Shown one piece after another: positions 21,001 to 23,034 of a stretch of 64,000 nt of DNA. The translations under genes were made by a program, and so were the position numbers. Each line of letters starts with the position of its first letter. Position 1 is the stretch's first letter. The stretch comes from an uncultured Prevotella sp. (GTDB lineage Bacteria; Bacteroidota; Bacteroidia; Bacteroidales; Bacteroidaceae), in assembly GCA_946404405.1 (NCBI GenBank), contig CAMJDL010000002.1:62001-126000 (forward strand), given 5' to 3'. The notes below the pieces were generated by a model. The model had not been told where the DNA came from and made no database searches. It saw only the letters and a program-made list of their open reading frames with translations.

Positions 21001-21937
21001 GAACATCTTCGAGATAGAACGGGGCGTTTGCATCGCCTGCACTGTATAGACAAATGATTCCACATGTGTTTGCGTAACCTGTAGGACCACCTGTCTTACC
21101 ACTATTACCAACAAGATTTGTATAGTTTCCATTATTGACTGTCAGCCATTTATGTTTGTCATGATCTTTATGAGCAGACGAGGTTCCGTCAGTTATCCCT
21201 TTCGGAGATATTTCTATATATGTACCAGATGGACTATTGAATTCAAAAAGCACGTTGTTACCCAATGCAGTAGGATCAACTACTGATTCCAGATGCACAC
21301 GAATTCGGTCGGGGTTATCGGTTGTACGAATCTGACCATTGGACACCAAATATTTGCCGGTACTTTTTTGAATAATATAATAATAATTTGAAGCAGGAGC
21401 CTTTTCTATAATCCATATAGCATCAGAAGCGTTACCAGAATGATAAGCGGCACTTCGACATTTATAGGTGGTAAGGAACGGCTGACCGTTGTCTGTGCCA
21501 GTGAAGTCGTCAGTGGCCTGATAGTAGCACCATCCTTCCGTTGGGCAAAGGTAAAAGTTATTGCTTGAGTTAGACGAATCGTATGTGTAACTATTACCAT
21601 TTCCCTGACTTTTACCACCACTGGCAATATAATATGTACCCGAATAGTCAGTCTGCGCCCATACGCTCGCGGTTCCGAGGGTCAGCAGCAGCGTGACCAA
21701 AACGACAATAGAGCGAAGCGCACTTTTCACCTGACCAGAACCCGTCGAAATATGCTCTAGCCATACTCTAGCCTGCTCCTTGCCTGCTCCTAGGCTGCTC
21801 CTAAGCTGCTTCATCAGTATGCTTAGAGCCTGCTTAGAGCTTGCTAAGTGTCTGCCTGCACTATGGCAAGTCTGTTGTTCTATTTCGCAATCTATATCTC
21901 TTTCACCTAATATCATTTCTGTCATATCTGGTGTCAT
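1..21937 (-). CDS. Giant secreted VYGGG-repeat protein (3' end beyond window)
   Basis: One frame is open from the ATG at 21937 to base 1, so at least 7,312 codons are visible and the C-terminus is outside the window. I see a hydrophobic signal segment (SIVVLVTLLLTLGTASVWAQ, about residues 75-94) after a long n-region, then a lectin-like start (DYSGTYYIAS). A chitobiase/Fn3_assoc-like stretch lies near residues 315-355 (GTVIHYTLDGTDPT), and GLUG-type motifs (HVGGIVG, DVGGIVG) near residue 1430. From about residue 2080 onward it is dominated by V[YF]GGG units with alternating VxI strands, typical of a parallel beta-helix adhesin or stalk. The start at 21937 lies 13 bases after the STAS-like gene stop; an alternative in-frame ATG at 21814 would still keep the signal segment. 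It is probably co-transcribed with the ATPase and STAS genes. Function as a surface adhesin is inferred; no enzyme motif was recognised. Confidence 0.85.
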   Translation of the reverse strand, partial: MTPDMTEMILGERDIDCEIEQQTCHSAGRHLASSKQALSILMKQLRSSLGAGKEQARVWLEHISTGSGQVKSALRSIVVLVTLLLTLGTASVWAQTDYSGTYYIASGGKSQGNGNSYTYDSSNSSNNFYLCPTEGWCYYQATDDFTGTDNGQPFLTTYKCRSAAYHSGNASDAIWIIEKAPASNYYYIIQKSTGKYLVSNGQIRTTDNPDRIRVHLESVVDPTALGNNVLFEFNSPSGTYIEISPKGITDGTSSAHKDHDKHKWLTVNNGNYTNLVGNSGKTGGPTGYANTCGIICLYSAGDANAPFYLEDVPIPTPTFTVNADGTVEISCSEAGTVIHYTLDGTDPTTSSTAYSSALASADVLAASSVKAIAVRTIGIQQSDVATLPVVTYNYHIVNKAGNIAVTSTEKHPVGYPLTSGYDNIPEALRSQYISDETISFYAMSGDFNSNNLDNEHKITATPEGNANIYITYTTTKLRNKFLPLTNASPYNIKDDSGKCQYDEGGTLITDAAALEYMADDNKYLWYLTGSDPYHVTIQNLGNTTHYLNYTSPNLSIGSAQSFILKSTTNHTSLTKTDYEDVTFINAAGEDFTIRVNTIVLPIFYTLIDKKGKIIQPLIEYEGSFGLPAAWQSPLVSEYKYYKNATKTDDIYTCSEGDRITGVDQLGENTVIFVTYDVDNSLIDLDGRNSLNVANKTNKTYRLRFLDGVNFKQEKSDAVLTEATKAIYPYSNGDGALYVYGQKQWDDQLASGASTRTRWLWVIEPANSPANTDDLDPYHVRISSYQTQTNYKDPETEEVVTNFHSYLRTYKPDDYSAVVTGVTNDNPKVHGGSESATAVTDLPAGSEYMLLGTSLSSMKLMTVDEISDGTTTKRRTVNSFEQYWKNNPTVQGKLSTNNKVTAVGRDVTLTTDQKNEIASIETDATLKWHVYKAWANSQPWVHNNDGGSGKTPTTSKKFLNEEHVFQTISMGSGAFTLEETDIKPMLILLDQHGWEIVRLPLPSGPDDPKRAERYADIHKYSSPMVARYHFWKTGTKIPGYHKYKVSDYATVSDTDPTEYTADELGRANLTPSNANLPNYETQAFVSGKERDWYVTYDVKPEYASTYAGAATAGATSPSSFLVKQDGRYAKVTKNGDNYILDSADEPASLENVSEDMQWYLRPNFDIDREMGYIYLDEPGAEEEAKSKADTELDYFNGVTPTWSNGFDPYNVQIQSVSYTQRYFTANTTGSAVTSAWTGTSSSISLNNMSTKQPNVEGLDNVKMNITNATFMVIDDGNGNMRLMPRFDNTKVMQSFTTLAEQAAAATANDAGTGNQTLYLTMVPKVVSSSSEILAMGGHYLLASNFTASGSIGTKAAPFKGTIEGQINHSFSVSEPFIAYAEDAVIKNVIIEEASVSSSSNEDGHSGAIVATALGDTRVYNCGVNGGSVSGTNHVGGIVGHLEGNARVINCYSYANITGGTDVGGIVGYNYFLTTATNIRTMVMNCMFYGDITGGSNKSPVYGGNIIENLHGGLNTYNYYAYEKLPTSHITEGKYNCALAVEEKYLTRFEIYRQLLNSNRRLAAYYATGDASKGQGKNNEMAKWVLDKTIAPYPILKAQDTYPSIINYDPINTFDEETGVNVTRASITDTEGNRNKGRKIGELTVNISVGSGGPTNAAIKTGKSLITLVRTDKDFDDYNFNYDKVQLPYYNEVGTGNYTYNKVVTGWKITGMSKEGSNHFDTGDKWGGYNFADRNSTDKDLFGTSGRVFSQGAYFDVPYGVTSITIEPYWGTAAYVADEYLDVVYNTNYGDQKVTQLGKTFSNGKITIDGSEQTVYTSISSALGQLSGSTVYDNAVVLVGNLHQSIVPSNDPDKKFTLMSIDLDEDNEPDYSMIYHHIDRVRVSPIRFDFLNVPGTAQAQKPNGADNMSNVSIFRTRGWFEITNTTLIYFTQFEYENKGISGNGEAGQVITDMQDKPLILLGGVFDQFVSTQKSKVDGKTQYIHVGSNVWFHEFGLGTHSDGSESTPHPPVSVTGGDYDGFYLTGTYNQDAKVMTDNAECYISGGHFVEAAGASQEAINGDVRWQIYDADIENFFGGGINAAKPIKGNVITDIYNSHVGIFCGGPKFGDMQDTKTVTTNAEGCTFTKFFGGGYGGTSYSRKKYYDEQKTDWSGWSSNYTNDRGKFFDGKTTNAIKEQYGKKGIGVAVDVDYEFFVWSKGNTGGRFFVKFASFTLATCNNVTSSLKSCHVKENFYGGGNLGKVAGKATSVLDGCMVNGNVFGGGYSATLPKVLVRNKPCFVNAPNFNKSSGMFEPATLSETAIYEWKHIDEMPADGDVGTVTIEGTNYLYTDVDLTALGQVGETDLTIKGNTTVEGKIFDDNGAVVETTGGVFGGGDESAVNGDTKVKIQKNESNAIPTVNNVFGGGNTADVHGNSEVNMNSGTVSHDIYGGGKGETTVVSGNIIVNIGAKEGNTLSGNGTVTENVYGGSALGSVNTTDNKTTLVNIYAGTVNGSVFGGGLGRLAVAANTELGTDAVAEAKAMNQGHTSINVEGGSVKTAIYGGSNVNGVLTGDATVTITGGTIGTAWTTPIPDPLPNVVFGGGKGEPTLVNGDVTVNIGTKSNAEPAVYTGTATIHGNVYGGSALGNTNASKTGSDPMVFNDTKETNVYLYAGTINGNVFGGGLGQKTGVNGATSNIISYVGGDVNVLLDGAKLNTASGMGQIFGCNNLNGTPKGHVKVHVKQTNNLTSNEYKNNSDTPLADRTTYDVNAVYGGGNQADYNPTDANIVLPDKTAADYNEKLAKLNAAFAEVLIEGCATTSIQYVYGGGNAAAVPATQITINSAYIIDQVFGGGNGAGEGNPGADVGIIDKAAYTTNPTTGIYGTGKAMTKLIGGQVHVLYGGSNTLGNVRGGTSLERKDNTATCILKIGEIYGAGQVAPMDGNVDIVLECMPDDFVPQVFGGAKNATINGNVSLTVTSGKFGRVFGGNNEGGSINGSITVNVYEEGCKPLIIGELYGGGYMAPYSIYGCTQSGNTWTANTTGDTYFKGKTEIENNPNRVDVEVNVYSCTSIGKVFGGGFQAPVIGNTHVWINMMQGMVGTTPRTYSEGVYIGKIGQVFGGGYEGVVKGDATIDIGTASVYKYEKEEQAEKVGVNIINGTDYLDPLDGSLDQTLTAGVYGGGYSADIEGNTTLNIGTASQNQGINIGGDIYGGGLGESTHVTGSVTVNIGKDDSGTPIGFANITGDVYGGSAKGKVNSYLNNNVETVSEGKTTQVNLYGGTISGNLYGGGRGEATHAADVYGPVTVNFEGGSVYNVFGCNNVLGTPKSTVIVNIDGGTVSQSVYGGGNQAIMDGSSVVNVTGGTIGTSGKGGATYGNVFGGGLGSDGTGSQTALEKVKAGLVKGNTEINISGGTILHNIYGGGAYGSVGTFTYDNTTSLPTALATANTGKATINITGGTIGTNGHNNGMVFGSSRGDIDAIGAIHDKLAWVYDTEVNIGTVNDQTAGPQINGSLYGGGENGHVFNDASVTMYSGTVGNMEQYFENRGNVYGGGCGTDLYYSGAIPEGHTKHDGEGDKFNPKAGIVGHDAKVEIKGGSVANNIYGAGSMGKVVGSTSVTIDTDGAVGVDGNHDDGNVYGAARGELNLMENHLIREEDNPDDFSSVTNSSVEIKNGTVKGSVFGGGRAGIVKGSVTVNVSGGKIIHDVYGGGALAETNKANWEPGAKDIYIEVLGLAKEKYIEKTDIVAGSSSVSGLYTRSGTEGNYTYTLATGTALSNTKYYELIPASSLEGLYERSGSEGNYTYSLTEATLYDGNGTYYEKRQIPGDWATGMNVPNSEPVAGRGLDPAKGTKHKTLVTLTGGVIGNVYGGGLGRLAKEASGGNPAVTAIAANVYGDVRVSINRPDSIAKYGGSGVAFTKDPVDVTTTSGNTYSSVPTKGRVFGCNNLNGCPLGDVLVEVYSTRQIDADGKIVTGHKNYEIQAVYGGGNQADYLPNDNKKTQVIIDGCGETSISRVYGGGNSAAVPATDVVIWGSYDIEYAFGGGNGSQPIKKNDIWVDNTGANVNGTAKITCHGGKIGQVFGGSDALGTCRSTNPTLEQSGSCPLVITKLYGAGSEADVDGSVNVVIAACTETNSQIEYVCGGSYKAHISGDVTLTITSGYFKNVYGGNDQRGGIGGNITVNIEETDPCDKPIIIENLVGGGNNAKYPGTDKDGNAFGERERTITVNVKSATRIDNVYGGGFIEEATANTKVNINMVRGGKSGKTGVLLPTDYEQYSTAAGGKYHNISNIKTNYVDITGGLTVGTSSVVGYYTDNSGTTPASGVAIEGVHYYEKQVTGDIDAAIGTIGNVYGGGQHGKVIGNTEVNIAPSTTVQIMQRDAGTNEIVATRDEAGNITSITYDDVTALGAHITGDVFGGGEEAEVTGNTEVYICAHRTGEGTYDAVAEGAEKVTIGESVYGGGSSADVKKNTRVTMGGGYVVDGVYGGGLQGSVGTAAVDEEGKTLSGAIVYHTGTETHTGCIGKIVNYKENTGKCTVAISGGQIGPVEAAFTDGGMKNTGNHHMDVGASAEHNPVDVGFVFGAGRGEVENPDTDPDADFRTYVKETDVTISGGIVMASVYGGGENGRVRGNTKVTISGGQIGCGEGKVDVVDGKKVPHIHSNTEWEGENPANFSDCASWDYGEVVGGKTVYLPYDPLADVPYRDGSTVTNGSTTGSDGHTYYGYVFGGGSGYFPYEIKNAAGTVTGHDWLPSAGLVEGNTRVEITGGHILTCVYGGNELTSVLGNCEVIMTGGTLGVPRSNEDILKKPVTCYLFGGGKGDQREHFRMYTNVNNTSVQVGETARIFGSVFGGAEDGHVRGNAQVSISGTAKIGTNGTSYVDGNIFGGGRGFSGTELTAGTVRGNAEITVSGNPTILGSVYGGGRLASVGVDFAGAQDATTGQFVNDDGDNKYGHVTINISGGTIGNTFEAPVPEGAKYSGNVFGGAMGRLTLLDGSPNELWSRMAQVKTSSVNITGGTIKRNVYGGAEFGTTRDHVYVTIGGSRNESTGAISDSGTPVVNGSVYGGGYGSAEHRAEYNSTITAGSGENAVTYLFTPLQYAGCIGGNTYVNVVGSGRVNGSVYGGGELASVGVIDYQVDANNQYTQVIKHDTYNADKKTFYDFGLSWPYEFKYVDGITGGKAHVNITGSAIVDNYVFGGGKGQVSFGDKVNASSQHYDDITEQRYTEAHIANVRETEVTIDGGTVRTVYGGGEDGHVNENAKVTINGGTIERTVFGGGKGTSTYKTYLWNTESEGNSKNTLDDVYSWTAGKVYGNTEVIMNGGSVGWFIYGGGNVASVGKGNYTGGSDDYSTAGYGELPSATDAIWTATLAGGTYAHYFQNSGKTTVTIKGGNVGATDKGFEETDGIPYGSVFGGSRGKAAKTITLSPRYMYGPDFFLGYVNKATVNIGGTTEDGPTAGDGPNIYGCIYGGGQDGHVRNSTEVKIFKGSIAGQTSDPNGRTGHIFGAGSGIGKYTDGDNQYLNNASGSVTCSTLVEVSGGSIHGNVYGGGALASVGPPKITQSKNEQKEKTESSDHASYSSNTVNIKGGSIEGNVFGASRGPGNAMFSGATPPFSGVSTADDATPDKYNPAAYATSLWTVVNIEGGTIANNVYGGGEMGRVKESTVVNLTGGKVTHDAYGGGMGTRGTNAIEANVLGNTTVELNKGVTDKGCVVDKIYGCNDLNGSPKGHVTVHVYATQKDGQDNVSTKAALPPSYSAEKASGEGYKAWLTRIVQEATQSGGLTNEAPSISAANTLLTNLSSTAEENLTDANKTAITNAAKAIDNAMSSLYDLYGYDVTAVYGGGDLAPYEPNSDAEKTEVIIEGCGTTSIKQVYGGGNAAPVSATDVTVKSCFIIDELFGGGNGKDKYQIGTTWYENPGANVGYRQFSHYVESGETDYNSETHGTGAEGTPYKAIDNADATTPEERRATYVYGTGVAATTINGGHIHKAYGGSNEKGNISGEIASQLQQVGTCDIVTGGTYGGSKSAETDATINVTIDCVENGGTFYGGSYKANINSDVNMKITNGKYDKIFGGNDRAGTINGKITITVEEYGCTPIEIGELYAGGNLAPYSVYGFKTETEDAKDENGNSYQDGGVTVKQRIPYREGEIGARTTPYWDPRINIISATKIDKIFGGGYGVGATMIGNPHINVNMTTGRIRSKYNDYKDDYKTKYPDYDGTGEDKNRIIPIGKIGTIYGGGNLASVEGDTYVEIGTGQWIASWEDGNPVWESTTASGDKYSYKEKTPAVYYKQTECDEYNAANVAGYIASGTELSSEQVTKVKDALGTSYVAGAELTTKDANAYNAKLPNARQTTDVKTAAVYYTQEEINAAQEGDPAYGKTTSDIKTPAVYYTQAECDEHNKSISGYIAKHTKLTADEATRVNNALTPSYVAGNAITVADANAYNATLAGARKTTDVKDEAVWAWYLGDVEQTTDPILAPRNTAIITGDVYGGGKGEAAASGTGAFQCAKGMIGVDGDGIDYPEGGTNITIGNGTVTIGGSVYGGGEVGRVEKNTSVTIGLGEGTGNYAYPAIAGDVFGAGKGVPTHGYSALVRGNATVTIQGDAKVLGSVYGGGEIASIGRYNVVDGIPTSLKNENSGNCSVTVKGYAEIGPDNMTMPANTGHVFGAGKGATPYIDKDGNAWNNPWSINKDNGKDDYSVSNETDYLKFIETLALATHTDVTIGGNAFVKGDVFGGAEQGFVQHDTHVTIEGNCQIGNGYVQMDDDGTYLANPLAVNRRYTADEWSQRKLIMGTNDRQELKDLVSTTNYTSSLPECASWKYGQAATAADKYAAHDPFDGTSGYDSKGGRTTADNGHTFYGNVFGGGSGYFPYKAGEWHWKAGEVGGNTLVEIKGGHVLTNVYGANEMTNVDGKSTVTMTGGTIGVPRTLGQITAHPVTCYLFGGGAGDPRVLFNKQTNVQDVEVNVEGGWIYGSVFGGGEDGHVLRNVTMNIKGNEIDKTKTYAEAYEALYAGNATRIGTWGTSYVDGNIFGGGRGFAADAYTAGNVAGSVDLTIDGGEILGSVYGGGRLGSVGYGLFAEDETDGYGKMRDDNDIETGYSTEGFFTKGRGHIDITINGGTIGNNHEYVIPSTADNTAAGISGDGKDNIANWDATDWAKWKKYKNIPNTEFVYDSGLKLYRLSHTKGGNVFAGGMGRMYQLDGTTAISAVDWWKLGNVKSTKLTINGGTIKSSVYGGSELGMTQGTHVVKDADGNAIKDANNKDVVASTEVIVNGGTIGTKLTGTVSVPAVNANDPAISVNNVTRYTYGSVFGGGYGSTVESLTPTGKAVSYPKYIAGR
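787..1264 (-). repeat. Long-period module B, copy 2, inside the giant gene
   Basis: Translates as MTGGTIGVPRT, PVTCYLFGGGAGD, YGSVFGGGEDGHV, GTSYVDGNIFGGGRGF and ILGSVYGGGRLGSVG. It matches copy 1 about 6.4 kb away in the same gene. Confidence 0.75.
2642..3163 (-). repeat. Pair of 72-residue direct repeats in the giant protein
   Basis: Two 72-residue copies begin TPAVYYKQTECDEYN (from 3163) and TPAVYYTQAECDEHN (from 2857) and each ends NAR[QK]TTDVK or GARKTTDVK. A 29-residue spacer (VYYTQEEINAAQEGDPAYG) separates them. These segments are not V[YF]GGG units, so they are inserts between beta-helix strands. A related segment (YTAEEIAAAASNPENAAYG) occurs near the N-terminus of the 3,994-aa protein. 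Confidence 0.75.
3655..4874 (-). repeat. Long-period module A, copy 3, inside the giant gene
   Basis: Starts at YGCNDLNGSPKGHV and ends at LYAGGNLAPYSVYG, with IEGCGTTSIKQVYGGGNAAP in between. It is longer than the other copies because of an insertion of about 80 mostly Ala/Ser/Thr/Glu residues (including LLTNLSSTAEENLTDANKTA) after the first strand pair, which looks like a helical or linker insert. Confidence 0.72.
7222..7642 (-). repeat. Long-period module B, copy 1, inside the giant gene
   Basis: Translates as MTGGTLGVPRS, then PVTCYLFGGGKGD, FGSVFGGAEDGHV, GTSYVDGNIFGGGRGF and ILGSVYGGGRLASVG in order. The same landmarks recur in the same order near 0.8-1.3 kb. Confidence 0.75.
9384..10191 (-). 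repeat. Long-period module A, copy 2, inside the giant gene
   Basis: Starts at FGCNNLNGCPLGDV and carries the same landmarks as copy 1: AVYGGGNQADYLPN, IDGCGETSISRVYGGGNSAA, a GGSDALG segment, LYGAGSEADVDG, and VYGGNDQRGGIGGNITVNIE. It ends at LVGGGNNAKYPG and lacks the PYSIYG ending of the other copies. Boundaries are approximate. Confidence 0.75.
12905..13840 (-). repeat. Long-period module A, copy 1, inside the giant gene
   Basis: The translated module begins at FGCNNLNGTPKGHV, continues through AVYGGGNQADYNPT, IEGCATTSIQYVYGGGNAAA, GGSNTLGNVRGG and IYGAGQVAPMDG, and closes at LYGGGYMAPYSIYG. The same order of landmarks recurs at 9.4-10.2 kb and 3.7-4.9 kb. Boundaries are by eye. Confidence 0.75.
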
Positions 21938-21950
21938 ATATCTTATTCGT

Positions 21951-22262
21951 TCAATTCGTTGTCTTTATAGACTCGCTAATTACTTTGTACCGGCGTTGCA
22001 ACGCTATGAGCACGCTGCGTTCTGCTAGCGTATTCAATCCCCTAAATGTGGTATGGCGTTTCAGCTCGTCGAGCGGCATCTCAAGCAGCAACTTGGCTAT
22101 GCATTCATCTGCAAACGAGTTTGACACGACATTGACACCAGTAAAGTCCAAAACAACCTTCTCACCGGTGTTGATGAGCTTCAACAGCTTTTGGCGCAAT
22201 TTCTGGCCCATGTCGCGCGTTCCAAAGTCAGTACCGTATTCAATAAACTTAAATTCTACCAT
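21951..22262 (-). CDS. STAS-like (DUF4325) protein
   Basis: A 103-residue protein whose core KVVLDFTGVNVVSNSFADE (about residues 34-53) followed by a helix (CIAKLLLEMP) fits the STAS-like DUF4325 family, small proteins usually paired with a GHKL ATPase. In the related anti-sigma systems the STAS partner binds the ATPase and relays its state to a transcription factor. Its ATG overlaps the upstream ATPase gene by 7 bases, a sign of coupled translation. The giant gene starts 13 bases after its stop. No sigma factor is visible nearby, so what the pair controls is unknown. Confidence 0.75.
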   Translation of the reverse strand: MVEFKFIEYGTDFGTRDMGQKLRQKLLKLINTGEKVVLDFTGVNVVSNSFADECIAKLLLEMPLDELKRHTTFRGLNTLAERSVLIALQRRYKVISESIKTTN

Positions 22263-22906
22263 AATGATTCCAATTCACTTGTTTCTACAAATGTTTCATT
22301 GTATTCTTCTGCCACATCAGCACGATGATCTACAACTTGGTTCGGGTCTATCTCAACGCCGGTTCCGATAACCATATAGATGAGTGTTCCCTGCCAGAAA
22401 CCATTTTCTATAACAGAGGTTTCTCCGTCCTTAATCATCAATTTGTGGGTTCCAGAATGCAGAATAAACTCCTTACCAATACGATTAACGAGTCTCGAAG
22501 TGGTATATAAGCCAAAGCCCAATCCCTTTCCGTCTGTGATGTTATCTTCAAGACACAGTTTAAGTGCCTCTGCTTCAGTAATATTTTTGTATTTTTCGTT
22601 CTCCGACAGCGAAGCACGAACGCCCATGCCGTCGTCTGCTATCAGGATAGACAGGGCCTTTTGGCTATTATCGTAATAGGTAATCGCTGTACCCAATGGC
22701 TTGCCGGAATGGATGTGGACGTTGTCCATGATCTCGTATAGACAGTAACTTAGGGCTTGTAAAACGCTAACCTCAATCTCGAAGTGGGATGTCATGGCAT
22801 TGATGACATCCCTATAGACGTTGTTTAAAGTTTGGGCATCAAACACGTCTATCGAGACTTTTTTAGTGTCCTTAAAGTACTTATCTATTAAAAATGCTAC
22901 ATCCAT
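22256..22906 (-). CDS. GHKL-type ATPase (anti-sigma/histidine-kinase-like)
   Basis: A 216-residue cytoplasmic protein with the GHKL nucleotide-binding boxes. The N-box is LYEIMDNVHIHSG (E58, N62), the G1 box ILIADDGMGV (D91, G93, G95), the G2 box DGKGLGFGL (about 125-133), and GT at the following strand. There is no DHp domain or transmembrane segment, so it is not a classical sensor kinase; it resembles an anti-sigma-type ATPase. It overlaps the STAS-like gene and has a good Bacteroidetes promoter about 75 bases upstream. I infer that the two proteins work as a switch. The final 30 residues are acidic and not recognised. Confidence 0.8.
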   Translation of the reverse strand: MDVAFLIDKYFKDTKKVSIDVFDAQTLNNVYRDVINAMTSHFEIEVSVLQALSYCLYEIMDNVHIHSGKPLGTAITYYDNSQKALSILIADDGMGVRASLSENEKYKNITEAEALKLCLEDNITDGKGLGFGLYTTSRLVNRIGKEFILHSGTHKLMIKDGETSVIENGFWQGTLIYMVIGTGVEIDPNQVVDHRADVAEEYNETFVETSELESLW

Positions 22907-22924
22907 ATTTTAATGTCTTGTCTA

Positions 22925-22958
22925 TTCGTTCTATTCGTTCTATTCGTTCAATTCGTGT
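22925..22958. repeat. Short tandem repeat TATTCGTTC
   Basis: About three and a half 9-base units of TATTCGTTC lie in the 5' leader of the ATPase gene. A shorter copy occurs at 21945-21958, between the STAS gene and the giant gene. Confidence 0.75.
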
Positions 22959-22977
22959 TCTTTTTAATATCTTCTTG

Positions 22978-23008
22978 CAAAAATAGTTATTTATATATAA
23001 ACTTCCAA
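22978..23008 (-). promoter_or_regulatory. Promoter of the ATPase/STAS/giant operon
   Basis: On the minus strand the -7 element is TATTTTTG (22978-22985) and the -33 TTG (TTTGG context) is at 23006-23008, with a 20-base spacer. This matches the Bacteroidetes primary sigma consensus. The leader to the ATG at 22906 holds the TATTCGTTC repeats. Confidence 0.6.
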
Positions 23009-23034
23009 ATATTTCACATAGAAATTTTCATTGT

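Noticed and set aside
22925..22958. Tandem TATTCGTTC units considered as CRISPR repeats
   Set aside because: Units are 9 bases, contiguous and without spacers; no cas genes are present.
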